The notes under the pieces were generated by a model. It did not search any database, was not told the DNA's origin, and was given only the letters and a program-made list of their open reading frames with translations. Source: 70-18 sp041691815 (GTDB lineage: Bacteria; Pseudomonadota; Alphaproteobacteria; Acetobacterales; Acetobacteraceae). From it: a stretch of DNA of 64,000 nucleotides. Numbering within the stretch: position 1 is the stretch's first letter; each line of letters starts with the position of its first letter. Both the position numbers and the translations under genes were made by a program. This document shows positions 60,308 to 64,000 of this stretch, one piece after another. The DNA is taken from positions 1 to 64,000 of the forward strand of contig JBEPTZ010000006.1 in the NCBI GenBank assembly GCA_041691815.1. Reading direction: 5' to 3'.

Positions 60308-61891
60308 TCAGCCCCGCTTCACGTTCCAGAACAGCGGTGACCCGTAAAGCATCCCGGTAAGGTCGGAGCGATACGCCGTCTTGCCCAGCACCTGGCCCAG
60401 CGGAATATACGGCACGTCCTGGAACGCCTGCAGCTGGATCTCGCGGGCCAGGCGCTTCTGCTCGGCCTCGTTCGGCGCCTTGATCCACTCGTCGCGCAGG
60501 CTTTCCAGCTTCGGCGCGGTCGGCCAGCCCACCTGCGCCTTGTCGCCATTGCCGCGCAGGAACACGTTGCCCACCGGGTTGGCGTGGTCGATGCCGGCCC
60601 ACGAGGTCTGGAAGATGCTCCAGCCGCCCTTGTCCAGCGGCGCCTTGCTGGCCCGGCGCTGCACCAACGTCGCCCAGTCCATCGCCTGGGCGTCCACATT
60701 GATGCCGATCTTCTTCAGCATGTCGTTGGTCACCGCCGCCAGCGCCTTCACGCTGTCGATGTCCTGCGGGTTCAGCAGCACCACCCGCTCGCCCTTGTAG
60801 CCGGCCGCCTCCAGCGCCTTCTTCACGTTGTCCAGGTTGCGCGGCGAGGTCAGCGCCTCCATCCCGGCATCGTTGGCCATCGGCGTATTGGGCGCGAAAT
60901 AGCCCACATTGTCCCGCCAGAGGGAGCGGTCGTCGCCCATCACCGCGGTCATGTACTCGGCCTGGTTCACCGCGCCGATGATCGCCCGCCGCATCGCCGG
61001 ATTGTCGAACGGCGGCAGCAACTGGTTGAACCGCATGGTGGCGATCGTCCCGGTCGGCACGTTCACCCGCGTGCTGACCCCCTTGCTCTTGGCCAGCAGC
61101 GGCACCAGGTCGTTCGACGGCACGTCCACCCAGTCGACCTCGCCCTGCTGCAACGCCGCTGACATGGTCGACGAGTCGGGGATGATGTGCCACTCCACCC
61201 GGTCGAAATGCACCACCTTGCCGCCGGTGGTGCCATTCGCCGCATCGTTGCGCGGCACGTAATCCTGGTTCTTTTCCCACACCACCAGCGACCCGGCCAC
61301 CCGCTCGCTGGCCTTGAACTTGAACGGCCCGCTGCCGATCGTCTCCTTGATCTGAGTGAACGCATCGGTCTTGGCCAGCCGCTCCGGCATCATCACGCAG
61401 ATGCTCGGCGAGGTCTTGCCGAGTCCCATCGGCAGCAGCGGGAACGGGTATTTCAGCTTGATCACGATGGTCTTGTCGTCCGGCGCGCTGATCTCATCCA
61501 TCGCCGCGGCAATTGCCTGGCCGTAGGAATCCCGCTTGCTCCAGCGCAGAATGCTGGCCACGCAGTCCCGCGCCAGCACCTTTTCGCCGTCGTGGAACTT
61601 GAGCCCGTCGCGCAGCTTCATGGTCCACTGCTTGCCGTCATTACCGGTGGTGGCCCCCTCCAGCATCTGCGGCTTCAGGTTGTACTGGTCATCCATGCCG
61701 AACAGCGTGTCATAGACCATGAAGCCGTGATCGCGGGTCTGGTAGCTGGTGGTCCACACCGGGTCCAGGGTCGCCAGATCGGCCTGCGGCACGAATTTCA
61801 GCACCGAGCTGCCGGCCGCCCGGCCCACATGCGGCATCGCCAACGCCCCGGCCGCCGCCGCACTGCCCACCAGAAATTGCCGTCTCTGCAT
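60308..61891 (-). CDS. ABC transporter substrate-binding protein, tandem copy 1
   Basis: A 527-residue periplasmic binding protein of the peptide (SBP_bac_5) family. The signal peptide has an R-R start (MQRRQFLVGSAAAAGALAMP), a possible twin-arginine leader. Landmarks are LKFVPQADLATLDPVWTTSY, LRDGLKFHDGEKVLARDCVA and IGSGPFKFKASERVAGSL. No permease genes are adjacent in this window. It is a near-identical duplicate of the protein at 62010-63593, same length. A small hairpin with a T-run lies directly before its ribosome-binding site. Confidence 0.93.
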   Translation of the reverse strand: MQRRQFLVGSAAAAGALAMPHVGRAAGSSVLKFVPQADLATLDPVWTTSYQTRDHGFMVYDTLFGMDDQYNLKPQMLEGATTGNDGKQWTMKLRDGLKFHDGEKVLARDCVASILRWSKRDSYGQAIAAAMDEISAPDDKTIVIKLKYPFPLLPMGLGKTSPSICVMMPERLAKTDAFTQIKETIGSGPFKFKASERVAGSLVVWEKNQDYVPRNDAANGTTGGKVVHFDRVEWHIIPDSSTMSAALQQGEVDWVDVPSNDLVPLLAKSKGVSTRVNVPTGTIATMRFNQLLPPFDNPAMRRAIIGAVNQAEYMTAVMGDDRSLWRDNVGYFAPNTPMANDAGMEALTSPRNLDNVKKALEAAGYKGERVVLLNPQDIDSVKALAAVTNDMLKKIGINVDAQAMDWATLVQRRASKAPLDKGGWSIFQTSWAGIDHANPVGNVFLRGNGDKAQVGWPTAPKLESLRDEWIKAPNEAEQKRLAREIQLQAFQDVPYIPLGQVLGKTAYRSDLTGMLYGSPLFWNVKRG

Positions 61892-62009
61892 GAAACCATC
61901 CCCCAAAAATGCCGGGCCAAGGCCCGCTTGCGCCGACTATGCGCCATGTACACGCGGCTGTGAACGCTCTCGCACCGCTTCCGTTATCCGGCGAGTTGCC
62001 TCACGCGCC

Positions 62010-63593
62010 CTACGCGCGTTTCACATTCCAGAACAATGGCAAGCCTTTCAGCATCCCGCTGATGTCAGAACGATACGCAATTTTGCTCAACGCGCGGCCC
62101 AGCGGAATATACGGCACGTCCTGGAATGCCTGTAGCTGGATCTCCCTGGCCAGCCGCTTCTGCTCGGCCTCGTTCGGCGCCTTGATCCATTGGTCGCGCA
62201 GGCTCTCCAGCTTCGGCGCGGTCGGCCAGCCCACCTGCGCCTTGTCGCCATTGCCACGCAGGAACACGTTGCCCACCGGGTTGGCGTGGTCGATGCCGGC
62301 CCAGGAGGTCTGGAAGATGCTCCAGCCGCCCTTGTCCAGCGGCGCCTTGCTGGCCCGGCGCTGCACCAACGTCGCCCAGTCCATCGCCTGGGCGTCCACA
62401 TTGATGCCGATCTTCTTCAGCATGTCGTTGGTCACCGCCGCCAGCGCCTTCACGCTGTCGATATCCTGCGGCGCCAGCAACACCACCCGCTCGCCCTTAT
62501 AGCCGGCGGCCTCCAGTTCCTTCTTCACGCGGTCCAGGTCGCGTGGCGAGGTCAGCGCTTGCATCCCGGCATCATTGGCCATCGGCGTGCCTGGGCAGAA
62601 ATAACCCACCTTGTCGTCCCAGCGGCTGCGGTCATCGCCCATCACCGCCGTCATGTATTCCGCCTGATCCACGGCGCCGATAATCGCCCGCCGCATCGCC
62701 GGGTTGTCGAACGGCGCCTGCAACTGGTTGAACCGCATGGTGGCGATGGAGCCGGTCGGCACGTTCACCCGGGTGCTGATCCCCTTGCTCTTGGCCAGCA
62801 GCGGCACCAGATCGGCGGTCGGAAGATCCCACCAGTCGATCTCGCCTTGCCGCAAGGCCGCTGACACGGTGGAGGCGTCCGGCATGACGTGCCACTCCAC
62901 CCGGTCGAAATGCACCACCTTGCCGCCGGTGGTGCCGTTCGCCACGCCGTCGCGCGGCACGTAATCCTGGTTCTTCTCCCACACCACCAGCGACCCCGGC
63001 ACCCGCTCGCTGGCCTTGAACTTGAACGGCCCGCTGCCGATCGTCTCCTTCACCTGGGTGAACGCGTCGGTCTTGGCCAGCCGCTCCGGCATCATCACGC
63101 AGATGCTCGGCGAGGTCTTGCCGAGTCCCATCGGCAGCAGCGGGAACGGGTATTTCAGCTTAATCACGATGGTCTTGTCGTCCGGCGCGCTGATCTCATC
63201 GATCGCCGCGGCAATCGCCTGACCGTAGGAATCTCGCTTGCTCCAGCGCAGAATGCTCGCCACACAGTCCCGCGCCAGCACCTTTTCGCCGTCATGGAAT
63301 TTCAGCCCGTCGCGCAGCTTCATCGTCCACAGCTTGCCGTCATTGCCGGTCGTCGCCCCCTCCAGCATCTGCGGCTTGAGGTTGTACTGGTCATCGATGC
63401 CGAACAGCGTGTCGTAAACCATGAAGCCGTGGTCGCGAGTCTGACCGCTGGTGGTCCATACCGGATCCAGCGTCGCTAAATCGGCCTGTGGCACGAATTT
63501 CAGCACTTTGCTGCCAGCCGCCCGGACCACATGCGGCGTCGCCAGAGCACCGGCCGCTGCCGCGCTACCGACCACAAATTGACGTCGCTGCAT
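62010..63593 (-). CDS. ABC transporter substrate-binding protein, tandem copy 2
   Basis: A 527-residue paralogue of the preceding protein with the same leader type (MQRRQFVVGSAAAAGALATP). Differences include DWWDLPTADLVPLLAKSKGI for DWVDVPSNDLVPLLAKSKGV, a KVGYFCPGTPMAND segment with an extra Cys, and a divergent last 25 residues (ALSKIAYRSDISGMLKGL). Such changes near ligand-contact loops suggest altered specificity. Its leader has the same hairpin plus T-run with compensated base changes. Confidence 0.93.
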   Translation of the reverse strand: MQRRQFVVGSAAAAGALATPHVVRAAGSKVLKFVPQADLATLDPVWTTSGQTRDHGFMVYDTLFGIDDQYNLKPQMLEGATTGNDGKLWTMKLRDGLKFHDGEKVLARDCVASILRWSKRDSYGQAIAAAIDEISAPDDKTIVIKLKYPFPLLPMGLGKTSPSICVMMPERLAKTDAFTQVKETIGSGPFKFKASERVPGSLVVWEKNQDYVPRDGVANGTTGGKVVHFDRVEWHVMPDASTVSAALRQGEIDWWDLPTADLVPLLAKSKGISTRVNVPTGSIATMRFNQLQAPFDNPAMRRAIIGAVDQAEYMTAVMGDDRSRWDDKVGYFCPGTPMANDAGMQALTSPRDLDRVKKELEAAGYKGERVVLLAPQDIDSVKALAAVTNDMLKKIGINVDAQAMDWATLVQRRASKAPLDKGGWSIFQTSWAGIDHANPVGNVFLRGNGDKAQVGWPTAPKLESLRDQWIKAPNEAEQKRLAREIQLQAFQDVPYIPLGRALSKIAYRSDISGMLKGLPLFWNVKRA

Positions 63594-63738
63594 GAAACTT
63601 TCCCCAAAAAATGCCGAGCCGTGGCTCGCCTGCACCAATTATGCGCCCTGTACACGCGGCTGTGAACGCTCGCGCGCCCCCTTGCATCCGCAGCGGCACC
63701 CGGCTTGTCTGCGACCCGACAACCGTCGGAGCAGATCA

Positions 63739-64000
63739 TGGAAACAGTGGAGTGCGTGGTGGCCGGCGCCGGCGTGGTCGGCATCGCGGTGGCGCGCGCC
63801 CTCGCCCTGGCCGGCCGCGAGGTGATCGTGCTGGACGCCGCCGAGGCGATCGGCACCGAAACCTCCTCGCGCAACAGCGAGGTCATCCACGCCGGCATCT
63901 ACTACCCGAAAGACAGCCTGATGGCCCGCTTCTGCGTCCAGGGCCGCCGCATGCTCTACGCACTGTGCACCGAGCGCGGCGTGCCGTTCATGAACTGCGG
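63739..64000 (+). CDS. FAD-dependent oxidoreductase, LhgO-like (partial)
   Basis: The first 87 codons of a flavoprotein that runs off the window. VVAGAGVVGIAVARALALAG is the FAD-binding Rossmann motif, and TSSRNSEVIHAGIYYPKDSL is the characteristic next segment of L-2-hydroxyglutarate dehydrogenase-like enzymes. Likely oxidises a 2-hydroxy acid with electrons passed to the quinone pool. The 3' end is outside the window. Confidence 0.88.

Larger units (their letters stand above)
60308..63673. repeat. Tandem duplication of a 1.6-kb binding-protein gene
   Basis: Units of about 1.66 kb (60308 to about 61970, and 62010 to about 63673) carry the same gene plus about 80 bp of upstream leader, including TGTACACGCGGCTGTGAACG in both. 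Coding differences are few and mostly clustered near the C-terminus and around the loop at residues 225-260. The copies are old enough to have diverged but have both stayed intact, with equal length. Confidence 0.9.

Overview
The window is high-GC alphaproteobacterial chromosome, most likely from a member of the Acetobacteraceae or a close relative. The pointers are hopanoid genes (hpnH, hpnI, hpnK, hpnM with dxs), a Caulobacter-type Tad/Flp pilus locus (cpaA-F, tadB, tadC), a CtrA-type regulator, a proton-pumping pyrophosphatase of the potassium-independent type, and many ABC/TRAP substrate-binding proteins. No phage, plasmid or rRNA is present; one tRNA with a CAU anticodon is.

Layout. 0-7.5 kb: two small stress-type proteins, then an operon of two amidohydrolase-2 proteins, a Rieske protein, an unassigned protein and an acyl carrier protein, facing a molybdopterin oxidoreductase. 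7.6-12.5 kb: enoyl-CoA hydratase, RidA, SnoaL-like protein, amidase, a CPT-like kinase and a nitroreductase. 12.5-17.7 kb: soluble and membrane pyrophosphatases, tRNA, a BrnA-like fragment, ettA. 17.8-30 kb: a GNAT gene and the Tad pilus locus, bracketed by two regulators with degenerate receiver domains. 30-34.2 kb: an acyl-CoA dehydrogenase pair, and an arsR-type repressor with a flavoprotein that has a cysteine-rich tail. 34.3-42.5 kb: a peptide-type ABC importer with two binding proteins and a creatininase-family enzyme. 42.6-48.1 kb: an IlvD/Edd dehydratase, a GntR regulator and a divergent TRAP transporter, together a probable sugar-acid uptake and catabolism unit. 48.1-51.5 kb: SGNH hydrolase and OpgC pair, endonuclease III, DUF2244. 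51.5-57.8 kb: hopanoid side-chain genes coupled to dxs. 58-64 kb: BenE-type transporter, MetX-like hydrolase, two tandemly duplicated ABC binding proteins and the start of an LhgO-like oxidoreductase.

The most striking non-genic feature is a family of about 106-123 bp structured repeats, seven full copies and one half copy. They are squeezed between genes, usually within 3-7 nt of a stop codon and a few tens of nt before the next start. Each full copy has two A/T-rich terminal hairpins and a long-range stem, and base changes in the hairpin arms are compensated between copies, so the RNA or DNA fold appears to be maintained. A second, smaller repeat family (GCGTGAT...ATCACGC) occurs twice.

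All calls come from reading the sequence and recalling protein families; no database search was run.
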